Notes: generated from the sequence alone by a model not told the origin. Shown: positions 17,524 through 26,658, counted from the first letter of the stretch. The stretch is 64,000 nt of DNA from Caloranaerobacter sp. TR13 (GCF_001316435.1 NZ_JXLL01000001.1:310001-374000), one strand, 5' to 3'. Translations and numbers: made by a program.

Positions 17524-19191
17524 GTGTCGAAAAGGACATTAAACAAGTTGAAAATTATTCCATTGGGCGGGCTATTTGAAATAGGCAAGAATATAACAGT
17601 AATAGAGTATAATGATGATATTATAGTTATTGATTGTGGACTAATATTTCCAGAAGATGAAATGTTAGGAATAGACGTAGTAATACCAGATATAACTTAT
17701 CTCTTGAAGAATAGAGAGAAAATTAGAGGTATAGTTTTAACACATGGTCATGAGGATCATATAGGAGCTTTACCTTATATATTGAAAAAGATTAACGTTC
17801 CTATTTACGGTACGAAATTAACTTTAGGTCTTGTAGATTATAAGTTAAGAGAGCATAATATAAAAAACGTGAAATTAAATGTTGTAAGACCAGGTAAATC
17901 AGTAAAACTAGGATGTTTTAATATAGAATTTATAAGAAATAATCATAGTATTCCAGATTCAGTTTCTTTAGCAATACATACTCCTGTTGGGATTGTTGTA
18001 CATACTGGAGATTTTAAAATAGACTATACACCAATAAATGGAGAAGTTATTGATTTGCATAAATTTGCAGAGTTAGGTCAAAAAGGTGTATTGGTTTTAA
18101 TGGCTGAGAGTACAAATGTAGAAAGACCGGGTTATACAATGTCAGAAAAAACTGTTGGTGATACTTTTAAAGATATTTTTATGAAAGCAAAACAGAGAAT
18201 AATTGTAGCTACTTTTGCATCAAACATACACAGAATACAGCAAATTATTAATGCAGCAATTATGTTTAATAGAAAAGTAGCTGTATCTGGTCGGAGCATG
18301 GTTAATGTAGTTAGAGTTGCAAAAGACCTAGGATATTTAGATTTACCAGATGGTGTATTAATAGATATTAATGAAATAGATAAGTATCCAGATAATGAGA
18401 TAGTAGTTATAACAACAGGCAGCCAAGGGGAGCCTATGTCAGCTTTATCAAGGATAGCATCTTCTGAACATAAAAAAATGGAACTAATGCCTGGAGATTT
18501 AGTGATTATTTCTGCAACACCAATACCTGGTAATGAGAAAATGGTAGCAAAAGTAATAAATCAGCTTTTTAAAAAAGGTGCTGATGTTATTTATGAAACA
18601 CTAGCTGATGTTCATGTATCAGGACATGCTTGTCAAGAAGAGTTGAAATTAATACATACTTTATTAAAACCAAAGTTCTTTATTCCAGTACATGGTGAAT
18701 ATAGACATCTTAAGCAGCATGCTCAATTAGCTGAAGAAATAGGAATGTCAAGAGAAAACATTTTTATTGCAGAAAATGGTTCAGTAATTGAATTTACAAA
18801 AGATAAAGGGAAATTTGGGCAGCAAGTAACTGCAGGGAATATTTTAGTAGATGGTCTTGGAATAGGTGATGTTGGTAATATTGTACTTAGAGACAGAAAA
18901 CATCTGTCTGAAGATGGATTAATCGTAGTAGTAGTAACGATTAGTAAAGAAAATGGTAAGGTAATAGCAGGCCCAGATATAGTTTCAAGAGGTTTTGTTT
19001 ATGTAAGAGAATCTGAAGATTTGATGGAAGAGGCTAAAGAGAGAATTAGAGCTGTCCTAGCTGAATGTGAAAAAAATCATATTACTGATTGGGCTACTTT
19101 AAAAGCTAATATTAAAGATGAGTTAAGAAACTTTTTATACAGTAAAATAAAACGAAATCCTATGATTTTACCTATCATAATGGAAGTTTAA
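17524..19191 (+). CDS. rnj: Ribonuclease J
   Basis: Metallo-beta-lactamase/beta-CASP RNase with endo- and 5'-exonuclease activity in mRNA decay and rRNA maturation. The catalytic zinc motif is HGHEDHIG, with HTGDFKID downstream; the beta-CASP part includes GSQGEPMSALSRIAS and PVHGEYRHL, and a C-terminal domain closes the protein. 555 residues. GTG 17524 with AAGGAG at 17509-17514 aligns with the family N-terminus KLKIIPLGGLFEIGKN better than the upstream ATG 17485. Confidence 0.95.
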   Translation: MSKRTLNKLKIIPLGGLFEIGKNITVIEYNDDIIVIDCGLIFPEDEMLGIDVVIPDITYLLKNREKIRGIVLTHGHEDHIGALPYILKKINVPIYGTKLTLGLVDYKLREHNIKNVKLNVVRPGKSVKLGCFNIEFIRNNHSIPDSVSLAIHTPVGIVVHTGDFKIDYTPINGEVIDLHKFAELGQKGVLVLMAESTNVERPGYTMSEKTVGDTFKDIFMKAKQRIIVATFASNIHRIQQIINAAIMFNRKVAVSGRSMVNVVRVAKDLGYLDLPDGVLIDINEIDKYPDNEIVVITTGSQGEPMSALSRIASSEHKKMELMPGDLVIISATPIPGNEKMVAKVINQLFKKGADVIYETLADVHVSGHACQEELKLIHTLLKPKFFIPVHGEYRHLKQHAQLAEEIGMSRENIFIAENGSVIEFTKDKGKFGQQVTAGNILVDGLGIGDVGNIVLRDRKHLSEDGLIVVVVTISKENGKVIAGPDIVSRGFVYVRESEDLMEEAKERIRAVLAECEKNHITDWATLKANIKDELRNFLYSKIKRNPMILPIIMEV

Positions 19192-19218
19192 TGTCGTGGC
19201 TTATTGCTGCGGCATTTT
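19191..19218 (+). terminator. Terminator of RNase J gene abutting its stop codon
   Basis: ATGTCGTGGC (19191-19200) pairs with GCTGCGGCAT (19206-19215) with three G-U pairs around TTATT, followed by TTTT. It begins on the last base of the stop codon. Confidence 0.7.
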
Positions 19219-19246
19219 GCTAATTTTATATATAGGAGTGGGAGAT

Positions 19247-19558
19247 TTGCTTAGTAGATTTATTTTATATTTAGTTTTACTTTTTATTGGTTTCATTATA
19301 GGTGCTAGAGGAATTATTAGTAGTAAAAATAAAGTATTCATACAAAAATTACAGTATTTAAGTTTGTTTTTATTATTGTTATTTATGGGAATAAGAATTG
19401 GAATGGATGAAAAAGTTTTAAATAATTTATTTAGCTTAGGTATTAAAGCTTTTATTCTGTCATTACTATCTGTTATATTTAGTATTATATTTGTGAAGCT
19501 GGTTAAGAGGTTTATTTATAATTCTATTTCCAAAGGGGAATCAGAAAGTGAGTTATAG
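19247..19558 (+). CDS. LysO-type lysine exporter, N-terminal half
   Basis: About 103 residues with three hydrophobic segments (FILYLVLLFIGFIIGARG; LQYLSLFLLLLFMGIRIGMD; AFILSLLSVIFSIIFVKLV). This is the N-terminal half of the LysO/YbjE (DUF340) family; E. coli LysO is one polypeptide exporting lysine. TTG 19247 with AGGAG at 19234-19238 is the likely start; the longer frame from 19196 begins inside the terminator hairpin. The stop overlaps the start of the second half by 11 bases, indicating coupled synthesis of two subunits. Substrate is inferred from family. Confidence 0.75.
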   Translation: MLSRFILYLVLLFIGFIIGARGIISSKNKVFIQKLQYLSLFLLLLFMGIRIGMDEKVLNNLFSLGIKAFILSLLSVIFSIIFVKLVKRFIYNSISKGESESEL

Positions 19559-20141
19559 TATAATAGTAGTAATAGCATTGGGGGTTGCTTTAGGACGTTT
19601 TGGGTTACCAAGCAGTTTTTTTAGTTACACAGGTTGGGTAATAGATTTAGGTTTATGTTTATTACTGTTTTTAGTAGGTATAGAAATTGGCTTTAATAAA
19701 GAATCGTTAACAAGAGTAAAAAAAATTGGATTTAAGTTGATTTTAATTCCTATTATGATTATTCTAGGAAGTATATTAGGAAGTATTTTAGGAGGTATAG
19801 TAATTGGGATGGAATATAATGAAGCTGGGGCAGTAGGTGCAGGATTAGGATGGTATAGTTTATCATCTGTATTGCTGTCTAGTTATTCGACTGAACTTGC
19901 AGCATTAGCATTTATGTCTAATGTGATAAGAGAAATTATAGCATTTATATCAATACCTCTCATTGTAAAATATATTGGTGATTTAGAAAGTATTGCCCCT
20001 GCAGGTGCTACTGCTATGGATACATCACTACCAATAATTACAAAAGCAACTAATGCAAGTATTTCAATAATTGCATTTGTTACAGGAGTGATTTTGTCTT
20101 CAGCGGTACCAGTTTTAGTTCCGATATTAATAAATTTGTAA
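19548..20141 (+). CDS. LysO-type lysine exporter, C-terminal half
   Basis: 197 residues, about six membrane segments, matching the C-terminal part of LysO (DUF340). GLGWYSLSSVLLSSY, ALAFMSNVIREIIAFISIPLIVKY and AGATAMDTSLPIITKAT are conserved in the family. GTG start overlapping the preceding half. A split lysO is common in Clostridia and does not look like a frameshift, since both halves have their own start and the overlap is in a different frame. Confidence 0.8.
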   Translation: MSYSIIVVIALGVALGRFGLPSSFFSYTGWVIDLGLCLLLFLVGIEIGFNKESLTRVKKIGFKLILIPIMIILGSILGSILGGIVIGMEYNEAGAVGAGLGWYSLSSVLLSSYSTELAALAFMSNVIREIIAFISIPLIVKYIGDLESIAPAGATAMDTSLPIITKATNASISIIAFVTGVILSSAVPVLVPILINL

Positions 20142-20226
20142 ATTTCAAATTTTATATAATAACCTATATTATTTGTATACATATAATGAATTGTATAGTA
20201 AAATTTAATTTACAAGGAGTGGTTTG

Positions 20227-20580
20227 ATGAATGTTTATGATGCAGCGCATAATTTAGCTAGAGCAATTAAGAATTCAGATGAGTATAAAGAATATTTAAG
20301 AAAACAAGAAAAGGTTTTTGCAAACGAAAAAACAAGAGAAATGGTTATTGATTTTAGAAAAAAAACTATGGAAGTTCAAATGGAGCAGATGACAGGTAAA
20401 GAAGTATCTCAAGAAAAATTAGAACAACTTAAAAAGATAGAAGAGATAATTATGAGTAATCCTGTAATACGTGAATTTTTTATGGCAGAAATGAGATTTG
20501 GGCAAATGATGAGTGATATTTATAAAATTTTAGGAGAATCTATAAATATAGATTTGGGAATTGAAGATAACATAAGATAA
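20227..20580 (+). CDS. YlbF/YmcA family protein
   Basis: About 117 residues, all helical: YDAAHNLARAIKNSDEYKEYLRKQEKVFANEKTREMVIDFRKK followed by KIEEIIMSNPVIREFFMAEMRFGQMMSDIYKIL. This is the DUF964/YlbF-YmcA fold. In B. subtilis YlbF, YmcA and YaaT form an Fe-S complex that directs RNase Y processing and affects sporulation and competence. This single gene could be either paralogue. ATG 20227 with AAGGAGTGG at 20214-20222. Confidence 0.85.
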   Translation: MNVYDAAHNLARAIKNSDEYKEYLRKQEKVFANEKTREMVIDFRKKTMEVQMEQMTGKEVSQEKLEQLKKIEEIIMSNPVIREFFMAEMRFGQMMSDIYKILGESINIDLGIEDNIR

Positions 20581-20595
20581 CAAAGGAGGTTTCTA

Positions 20596-21075
20596 ATGAA
20601 TACAAGATTTTTAACTAAAGCAAGTGTGATTGCTGCTTTATATGTTATACTTGTGGCTTTAGAAATACCATTTGGTTCACTTGCTTTTGGGCCTATACAA
20701 ATAAGAATAGCAGAAGCGTTAGTATTATTACCGTTAGTAGAAACAGCTGCAATACCTGGCGTTTTTGTTGGATGTTTTATTGCAAATCTAATTCTAACTT
20801 TCACTTCAGGTTTTGGGTTAATAGATATTATAGGTGGAAGTTTAGTTACGCTAATTGCTGCATTATTAACAAGTAAAATGCCTAATAAATTTCTAGGAAT
20901 TTTACCTCCTGTTATTTTAAATGGATTAATTGTTTCGTTATGGGTTTCTTATTTCTTTAATGTTCCTTATTGGCCGACAGTTGCATCAATTGCTTTAGGT
21001 GAATTAATTGCCGTAGGATTGTTTGGAAATGTTGTCTTGTATGTTTATGAAAGAACAATAAAAAAATTTATATAA
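20596..21075 (+). CDS. queT: QueT family transporter (queuosine precursor uptake, ECF S-component type)
   Basis: 159-residue protein with about five membrane segments; LTKASVIAALYVILVAL, GPIQIRIAEALVLLPL and GCFIANLILTF are typical of the QueT (DUF988) family, substrate-binding subunits that use the shared ECF energising module. The family is assigned to uptake of queuosine precursors because members often lie under preQ1 riboswitches; I see no such riboswitch here. ATG 20596 with AAAGGAGG at 20582-20589. The organism also encodes de novo synthesis (queDEC at the window start). Confidence 0.85.
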   Translation: MNTRFLTKASVIAALYVILVALEIPFGSLAFGPIQIRIAEALVLLPLVETAAIPGVFVGCFIANLILTFTSGFGLIDIIGGSLVTLIAALLTSKMPNKFLGILPPVILNGLIVSLWVSYFFNVPYWPTVASIALGELIAVGLFGNVVLYVYERTIKKFI

Positions 21076-21110
21076 AGTGATTTACTAGCTTTAAGTTTAT
21101 CTACAATTTG

Positions 21111-21133
21111 AAAGCGGTTTATCCGCTTTTTTT
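21111..21133 (+). terminator. Terminator after queT
   Basis: AAAGCGG (21111-21117) pairs with CCGCTTT (21123-21129) around TTTAT, followed by TTTT. Confidence 0.9.
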
Positions 21134-21174
21134 AGTAAATAAAACAAAGATTTTTACTAAATTATTATTATATC

Positions 21175-21203
21175 TTGTAAAAATAAGCGTAAAATTATAT
21201 AAT
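21175..21203 (+). promoter_or_regulatory. SigA promoter of the mltG-trmR-trhP-udk operon
   Basis: TTGTAA (21175-21180), 17-base spacer, TATAAT (21198-21203), 30 bases before the mltG ATG. Confidence 0.75.
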
Positions 21204-21233
21204 TAGAAGAGCAAAATAAAAGGGGGACAGGCT

Positions 21234-22280
21234 ATGGCTAAAGCCCTAATTAAAAGTAGAAATAAAGGGATTAAATTAGGTTTAACATTTTTAATTTTAG
21301 CTATTATTATAATTGCAACTGTAGGTTTTATTTATGTAAAAGAGCAAATGAAACCTGTAGATAGTGAAGGTGTTTCTTATGATATTACTATAAAAATTCC
21401 TTCAGGTAGTACTACTGCAAAAATTGCAGATATACTAGAAGAAAATTCATTAATTAAAAATAAATACATTTTTAAAATTATTGTTAGAATGAAAGAAGTT
21501 GATGGAAAATTAAAAGCAGGTGAATATTCACTAAATAAAAAGATGGATTTGTATCAGATTATAGATGCTTTAGTTAAAGGCAACCCTAAAAAGACTGTGA
21601 AATTTACAATACCAGAAGGTTATGAATTATCAATGATTGCAGAAAAGCTTAGTAAACAGAATTTAGTTAATAAAGAAAGATTTTTAGAGCTTTGTAATAA
21701 TGTATCATTATTTAAAAAGAAATTTGACTTTCTTAAAGAACTTCCAGAAGGGTCAACTTTAGAAGGTTATCTATTTCCTGATACATATGAAGTTTACAAA
21801 GATGCAAAAGAAGAAGAGATTATTAACAAAATGTTAGCTAGATTTGAACAAGTTTATAATGATAAAATAAAGTATAAAGCTAAAAAACTGAATTTAACGA
21901 TGAATGAAGTAATTACTCTAGCATCGATTATAGAAAGAGAAGCTAAACTAGATAGCGAAAGACCTTTAATATCAGCTGTATTTCACAACAGATTAAAAAA
22001 AGGTTGGTTATTACAATCGTGTGCTACAGTTCAATATGTATTAGGAGAAAGAAAGGAAAACTTAACTTACGATGATTTAAAGATTGATTCTAAATATAAT
22101 ACTTATTTGTACAAAGGTCTTCCACCAGGGCCTATTGCATCCCCTGGTTTAAAATCAATAGAAGCAGCTGTAGAACCGGCTAATGTTGATTACATGTTTT
22201 TTGTAGTTAATAAAGATGGAAGTCATACTTTTTCTAGAAGTTTTAATGAGCATGTAAATGCTAAAAATAAAAACAAGTAA
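21234..22280 (+). CDS. mltG: Endolytic murein transglycosylase MltG (YceG-like)
   Basis: Inner-membrane lytic transglycosylase that cuts nascent glycan strands. One N-terminal membrane segment (about 15-35), a LysM-like region (IKIPSGSTTAKIADILEENSLIK), then the YceG domain with the catalytic glutamate in LASIIEREA and conserved YNTY and GLPPGPIASPG motifs. 348 residues. ATG 21234 with AAGGGGGA upstream. First gene of an operon whose order matches B. subtilis yrrL-yrrM-yrrN/O-udk. Confidence 0.94.
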   Translation: MAKALIKSRNKGIKLGLTFLILAIIIIATVGFIYVKEQMKPVDSEGVSYDITIKIPSGSTTAKIADILEENSLIKNKYIFKIIVRMKEVDGKLKAGEYSLNKKMDLYQIIDALVKGNPKKTVKFTIPEGYELSMIAEKLSKQNLVNKERFLELCNNVSLFKKKFDFLKELPEGSTLEGYLFPDTYEVYKDAKEEEIINKMLARFEQVYNDKIKYKAKKLNLTMNEVITLASIIEREAKLDSERPLISAVFHNRLKKGWLLQSCATVQYVLGERKENLTYDDLKIDSKYNTYLYKGLPPGPIASPGLKSIEAAVEPANVDYMFFVVNKDGSHTFSRSFNEHVNAKNKNK

Positions 22281-22300
22281 TAAATTTAAAAATTGGAGAA

Positions 22301-22332
22301 AATAATACGTGGTATATTAACCACGTATTATT
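22301..22332 (+). terminator. Hairpin between mltG and trmR
   Basis: AATAATACGTGG (22301-22312) pairs perfectly with CCACGTATTATT (22321-22332). The T-run is short (TTTGTG), so partial termination with read-through into trmR is likely. Confidence 0.65.
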
Positions 22333-22363
22333 TGTGTAATATTAATTGTAAGGGGAGATAGCT

Positions 22364-23017
22364 TTGTGTAGTATAAACATGGATTACATACAAAAATATA
22401 TAAGAAGTGTTATACCTAGAAGTTCGGAAATCCTAAAAACAATTGAGGATTATGCTAAGAATTATAATGTACCAATAATACATCCTGAAGTTGCACAGTT
22501 TATTAGAGTAATAATACAGATAAAAAACCCAAAAAAAATTTTGGAAATCGGTACGGCTATAGGTTATTCTGCTATAGTGATGGCAGAAGCTTCTAAAAGA
22601 GATTGTGAAATAATTACAATTGAAAGAAGAGAAGATATGGTTAAGCTGGCAAAAGAGAATTTTGAAAAAGTTGATTTGAATAATAGAATAAGAATATTAC
22701 ATGGTGAAGCACAGGAAATTTTACCTAATATAAAAGAAAAATTTGACCTAATTTTTTTAGATGCTGCTAAGGGTAAATACATGGAATTTCTACCTTATTG
22801 TATAGAAAATCTAAATTGTGGAGGAGTTATAATTTCAGACAATGTACTTTTTAAAGGTATGGTTGCTAATGATGAATTAGTAATAAGAAGAAAAAAAACA
22901 ATTGTAAGAAGAATGAGAGAGTATTTAAAGTATATATGCAATACTCCAATTCTTGAAACGAGCATTATACCTATTGGTGATGGTATTGCTTTAACAATTA
23001 AGAAAGATAGGAGGTAA
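22364..23017 (+). CDS. trmR: tRNA 5-hydroxyuridine methyltransferase TrmR (YrrM-like O-methyltransferase)
   Basis: SAM-dependent methyltransferase converting 5-hydroxyuridine to 5-methoxyuridine at tRNA position 34. SAM-binding EIGTAIGYSAIVMAE, IFLDAAKGKYMEF with the metal Asp, and GGVIISDNVLFKG are the class I O-methyltransferase motifs. 217 residues. TTG 22364 with AGGGGAGA at 22351-22358 is better placed than ATG 22379. The next gene is trhP, which makes the hydroxylated substrate, so the pair forms a two-step wobble-uridine pathway as in B. subtilis. Confidence 0.88.
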   Translation: MCSINMDYIQKYIRSVIPRSSEILKTIEDYAKNYNVPIIHPEVAQFIRVIIQIKNPKKILEIGTAIGYSAIVMAEASKRDCEIITIERREDMVKLAKENFEKVDLNNRIRILHGEAQEILPNIKEKFDLIFLDAAKGKYMEFLPYCIENLNCGGVIISDNVLFKGMVANDELVIRRKKTIVRRMREYLKYICNTPILETSIIPIGDGIALTIKKDRR

Positions 23018-23018
23018 A

Positions 23019-24251
23019 ATGATGAAAAAGCCAGAACTACTGGCACCAGCAGGTGATTTAGAAAAACTTAAGATGGCAATAACTTATGGTGCAGATGCTG
23101 TTTATCTTGGTGGGGAAAGATTTGGATTGAGAGCTGGAGCTAGAAATTTTAATATTGAACAATTAAAACAAGGCCTAGAATTTGCTCATAAGAAAGGAAA
23201 AAAAGTTTATGTAACATTAAATATAATACCACATAATGAAGATTTTAAAGGTTTAAGAGAATATATAAAAGACTTATATAATTTAGAAGTTGATGCTGTA
23301 ATTGTATCTGATCCAGGGGTATTTAGCATTGTAAAGGACGTAGCTCCAGATTTTGAAATACATTTAAGTACTCAAGCAAATACAACAAATTATCATACAG
23401 CCAACTACTGGTATAAGCAAGGAATTAAAAGAATAGTTGTAGCAAGAGAGCTATCTTTAGAGGAAATTAAAGAAATAATTGATAAAACACCTGATGACTT
23501 AGAAATAGAGGCTTTTATTCATGGGGCTATGTGTATATCATATTCTGGCAGATGTTTGTTAAGTAACTATATGATATTTAGAGATGCAAATAGAGGAGCA
23601 TGTGCACATCCTTGTAGATGGAAATATTATATTATGGAAGAAAAGAGACCAGGTGAATATTTTCCAGTGTTTGAGGATGAAAGAGGAACTTATATTTTTA
23701 ATTCAAAAGATCTATGTATGTTAAAGCATATCCCAGAATTGATAAATGCTGGGATAAATAGTTTTAAGATAGAAGGACGTATGAAAAGTGCTTATTATGT
23801 AGCTACTATTGTAAGATCATATAGAATGGTTATTGATAAATATCTTGCTGATCCAGCAAATTATGTTTATAATGATAAATGGCTGGATGAAATTAAGAAA
23901 GCTAGTCATAGAGATTTTACAACAGGGTTCTATTTTGGAAAACCAACCGGTGAAGAACAAGTATATGGGAGTAGTTCATATATAAGAACTTATGATTTTA
24001 CAGGATTAATTCTTGAGTATGATGAAGACTTAGGAATTGCTACTGTTGAACAGAGAAATAGAATGTTTGTCGGCGATGAGATAGAAGTTTTTGGTCCTAA
24101 CAAGGAGCATTTTACTCAAACAATTGAAAAAATGTGGGACGAGAATGGAGAGCAGATTGAAGTAGCACCACACCCACAACAGATAGTGAAAATAAAAATG
24201 AAACAACCAGTAGAGCCCTGGGATATAATAAGAAAATCTAGAAAGGAATGA
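23019..24251 (+). CDS. trhP: Prephenate-dependent tRNA uridine(34) hydroxylase TrhP (U32 family)
   Basis: U32 peptidase-like protein of the TrhP (YegQ, YrrN/YrrO) group that forms 5-hydroxyuridine in t[29 protein letters not shown] is the N-terminal barrel signature; the Fe-S cysteines lie in CISYSGRC and GACAHPCRW; a C-terminal beta domain begins about residue 325. 410 residues. B. subtilis has two adjacent paralogues, here there is one. ATG 23019 (or 23022) with GGAGGT at 23010-23015. Its stop overlaps the udk start (ATGA). Confidence 0.9.
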   Translation: MMKKPELLAPAGDLEKLKMAITYGADAVYLGGERFGLRAGARNFNIEQLKQGLEFAHKKGKKVYVTLNIIPHNEDFKGLREYIKDLYNLEVDAVIVSDPGVFSIVKDVAPDFEIHLSTQANTTNYHTANYWYKQGIKRIVVARELSLEEIKEIIDKTPDDLEIEAFIHGAMCISYSGRCLLSNYMIFRDANRGACAHPCRWKYYIMEEKRPGEYFPVFEDERGTYIFNSKDLCMLKHIPELINAGINSFKIEGRMKSAYYVATIVRSYRMVIDKYLADPANYVYNDKWLDEIKKASHRDFTTGFYFGKPTGEEQVYGSSSYIRTYDFTGLILEYDEDLGIATVEQRNRMFVGDEIEVFGPNKEHFTQTIEKMWDENGEQIEVAPHPQQIVKIKMKQPVEPWDIIRKSRKE

Positions 24252-24889
24252 TAAATTTGAAAAGACCAATTCTAATAGGTATTACAGGAGGAACTGGCTC
24301 AGGCAAGAGTACTGTAGCTCAGGAAATTTTTAGTTCTTTACCAGAAAAGAATATTGTAATTATTGAACAGGATTCATATTATAAGGATCAAAGTCATTTA
24401 ACTTTTGAAGAAAGAATAAAAACTAACTATGATCATCCATTAGCTTTTGATAATGACTTGTTAATTGAACACTTAAACGATTTACTTAAAGGTAAAGCAA
24501 TTGAGAAACCAATTTATGATTTTGAAGAGCATAATAGAAAAAAAGAAACAGTCAGAGTAGAACCTAAAGATATAATAATATTAGAAGGAATTCTAATATT
24601 AGATGATGAAAGAATAAGAAACCTACTAGATATAAAAATATTCGTTGACACAGATGCAGATATTAGAATTATTAGAAGAATTACAAGAGATATTAAAGAA
24701 CGAGGTAGAACATTAGAATCTGTAATCGAACAATACTTAACAACAGTAAGACCAGCACATATGCAGTTTATTGAACCAAGTAAAAAATATGCTGATATAA
24801 TTATACCTGAGGGAGGATATAATAAAGTAGCAATAGATTTAATGGTTACAAAAATTAAATCCATAATAGCACAAAAACAAGAATTCTAA
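24248..24889 (+). CDS. udk: Uridine kinase
   Basis: Phosphorylates uridine and cytidine in pyrimidine salvage. P-loop [14 protein letters not shown] at about residues 12-25, then [16 protein letters not shown] and the [15 protein letters not shown] lid region. 213 residues, standard. ATG overlaps the trhP stop by four bases, so it is translationally coupled. Ends three bases before the perfect terminator at 24893-24949. Confidence 0.95.
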   Translation: MINLKRPILIGITGGTGSGKSTVAQEIFSSLPEKNIVIIEQDSYYKDQSHLTFEERIKTNYDHPLAFDNDLLIEHLNDLLKGKAIEKPIYDFEEHNRKKETVRVEPKDIIILEGILILDDERIRNLLDIKIFVDTDADIRIIRRITRDIKERGRTLESVIEQYLTTVRPAHMQFIEPSKKYADIIIPEGGYNKVAIDLMVTKIKSIIAQKQEF

Positions 24890-24890
24890 C

Positions 24891-24920
24891 TTATACCTCC
24901 AATAGATAATGGAAATACTT
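24891..24920 (+). promoter_or_regulatory. Candidate sporulation promoter within the terminator ahead of the class-B PBP gene
   Basis: GGAAATACTT at 24911-24920 fits the SigF -10 form GGnnAnAnTw exactly, and TTATA at 24891-24895 is a 4/5 match to the -35 form GywTA, 15 bases away. The predicted start (about 24927) falls at the end of the hairpin loop, just before the 3' arm. The sigma assignment is uncertain: the B. subtilis counterpart PbpI is reported as mother-cell expressed. Confidence 0.4.
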
Positions 24921-24949
24921 ATATTAGTTATCTATTGGAGGTATTTTTT
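24893..24949 (+). terminator. Terminator of udk operon containing the next gene's ribosome site
   Basis: A perfect 17-bp stem, 24893-24909 with 24928-24944, an 18-base loop, then six T (24944-24949). The GGAGGT Shine-Dalgarno of the PBP gene (24937-24942) is inside the 3' arm and the ATG at 24950 follows the T-run directly. Confidence 0.9.
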
Positions 24950-26587
24950 ATGAAGTATAAAAGAAATTTAATACTTTTTTATTGTACAGTATTATTTATT
25001 TTTGGATTAATTATTGTAAGACTATTTTATATTCAAATTATTAAAGGAGAAGAATATAAACAAGCAGCAATAAGGCAGAGAACAATGGAAGTTCAAATAA
25101 AACCTGCTAGAGGTATGATTTTTGATAGAAATTTAATACCTTTAACAAATAAAGATAAGATTAGAACTATGTTTATATTTAAAAATATATTTAGTGAGAA
25201 AGAATTGTCAAAAATAATAGAAACTTTGGTTGATAGAAATTTTATTAAAAAAAATATAATGTTTAATAAAGATAATGTGATAGAAGTTCCACTATATAGC
25301 GAAATAGAAGAATTAAAAGAATTAAAAGGAATCTATATCGAAGATAAAATTAAAAGATATGATAAATCAAATATATTATCACATGTTATTGGCTATATTA
25401 ATAAAAGTGAAAATAAGGGGGAAAGTGGTATTGAGAGGGCTTTTGATAATATATTGAAACTAAATAATTCATATGGAAAAGTTGCTTTGATTGTTGATGG
25501 TAAAAAGAAAGTAATACCAGGAATTGGGATGATGAATATAAAAAAGAAAAAAGGTCAAGAAGCTACTGGTGTAAAACTGACAATTGATTATAATATTCAA
25601 AAAGTTGTAGAGAAAGTAATGGATTCAGAAAATAAAAATGGAGCTGTAATAGTCGCCGATGTAAAAAGTGGAGATATTTTAGCTATGGTTAGTAGACCTA
25701 ACTTTAATCAAGAAAATGTTGCAATGTACTTTAATAGTAGAAACATGGAATTATATAATAAAGCAATACAAGTGTCTTATCCTCCTGGTTCTTTATTTAA
25801 AATAATCGTACTTGCAGCAGCATTACAAAGTGGAAAGATTGATTTAGATAAAAAGTATATTTGTAAAGGTTATGAAGAAGTAGGCAATATAAAAATAGCT
25901 TGCCATTCATATAAAGATGGTGGTCATGGAGAATTAAATTTAGAAGAAGCATTTTATAAATCGTGTAATTCTGTTTTTATTCAAATAGGAAAGATAGTGG
26001 GTTCTAAAAAGATAATTCAAACTGCAAAAAAATTTGGGTTTGGAGATATAGTTGATATTGGACTTTTAGAAGAGATCAAGGGTAATTTACCAGAAGGTGA
26101 TGATATACTCGGGCCGGCCATAGGGAATATATCAATAGGACAAGGAAGTATTGAAGTTACTCCACTTCAGATAACTAATATGATTATTACAATAGCTAAT
26201 AATGGGATTATGAAAGATATGTCTATCGTGGATAGTATAGTAAATGAGAATGGAAATATTATAAAAAAAATAAAAAGAAATAAATCAAAAAGAGTTTTGG
26301 AACCTTATTATGCAAAACTTATACAGGGGTATATGGAAAAAGTGGTTACTATGGGCACAGCTAAAAATATTTCGATGGATGAAATTGGAGGTGCTGCAGG
26401 TAAAACGGGTTCAGCTCAAGCTGTTTATAATAAAAGGGAAACTATACATGCTTGGTTTGCTGGATATTTTCCAAAAAAGAAACCTAAATATGCAATTACG
26501 GTTTTAATAGAAAATGGTATTTCAGGGGGAAAAACTGCAGCACCAATATTTGAGAAAATAGCCAAAGAAATACAAAAAATTGAATAG
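24950..26587 (+). CDS. Class-B penicillin-binding protein (PbpI/SpoVD type)
   Basis: Transpeptidase cross-linking peptidoglycan. One N-terminal membrane anchor (about 7-28), a dimerisation domain containing RGMIFDRN (55-62), and the transpeptidase domain with S281xxK284 (SLFK), S338CN340 and K485TG. 545 residues. All catalytic motifs are intact. By position behind mltG-trmR-trhP-udk it corresponds to B. subtilis yrrR/pbpI, a sporulation PBP. ATG 24950 is chosen over 24935 because of GGAGGT at 24937-24942. Read-through expression should be blocked by the hairpin covering that site. Confidence 0.9.
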   Translation: MKYKRNLILFYCTVLFIFGLIIVRLFYIQIIKGEEYKQAAIRQRTMEVQIKPARGMIFDRNLIPLTNKDKIRTMFIFKNIFSEKELSKIIETLVDRNFIKKNIMFNKDNVIEVPLYSEIEELKELKGIYIEDKIKRYDKSNILSHVIGYINKSENKGESGIERAFDNILKLNNSYGKVALIVDGKKKVIPGIGMMNIKKKKGQEATGVKLTIDYNIQKVVEKVMDSENKNGAVIVADVKSGDILAMVSRPNFNQENVAMYFNSRNMELYNKAIQVSYPPGSLFKIIVLAAALQSGKIDLDKKYICKGYEEVGNIKIACHSYKDGGHGELNLEEAFYKSCNSVFIQIGKIVGSKKIIQTAKKFGFGDIVDIGLLEEIKGNLPEGDDILGPAIGNISIGQGSIEVTPLQITNMIITIANNGIMKDMSIVDSIVNENGNIIKKIKRNKSKRVLEPYYAKLIQGYMEKVVTMGTAKNISMDEIGGAAGKTGSAQAVYNKRETIHAWFAGYFPKKKPKYAITVLIENGISGGKTAAPIFEKIAKEIQKIE

Positions 26588-26595
26588 ATGTACTA

Positions 26596-26656
26596 GCACA
26601 CCTTCACTAAAAAAAACATATAATCTAGTAGGACCTTTTATGGAGGTGTGCTTTTT
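26596..26656 (+). terminator. Terminator of the PBP gene containing the sigK ribosome site
   Basis: 26596-26606 (starting GCACACCTT) pairs with 26641-26651 (ending AGGTGTGC), 11 bp with one G-U, 34-base loop, then six T (26652-26657). The GGAGGTG Shine-Dalgarno of sigK (26642-26648) lies in the 3' arm. Confidence 0.8.
26597..26625 (+). promoter_or_regulatory. Candidate SigK/SigE promoter of sigK inside the hairpin
   Basis: CACA (26597-26600) fits the SigK -35 mACm; 16 bases on, CATATAATC (26617-26625) fits CATAnnnTA with one mismatch and is also 7/8 to the SigE -10 CATACAAT. A start near 26631 falls in the hairpin loop. Confidence 0.5.
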
Positions 26657-26658
26657 TG

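Noticed and set aside
19247-20141. LysO halves as a frameshifted single gene
   Set aside because: Each half has its own start, they overlap by 11 bases, and split LysO genes are common in Clostridia.
20581-20595. preQ1 riboswitch ahead of queT
   Set aside because: Only 15 bases separate ylbF from queT and they contain just the ribosome site.
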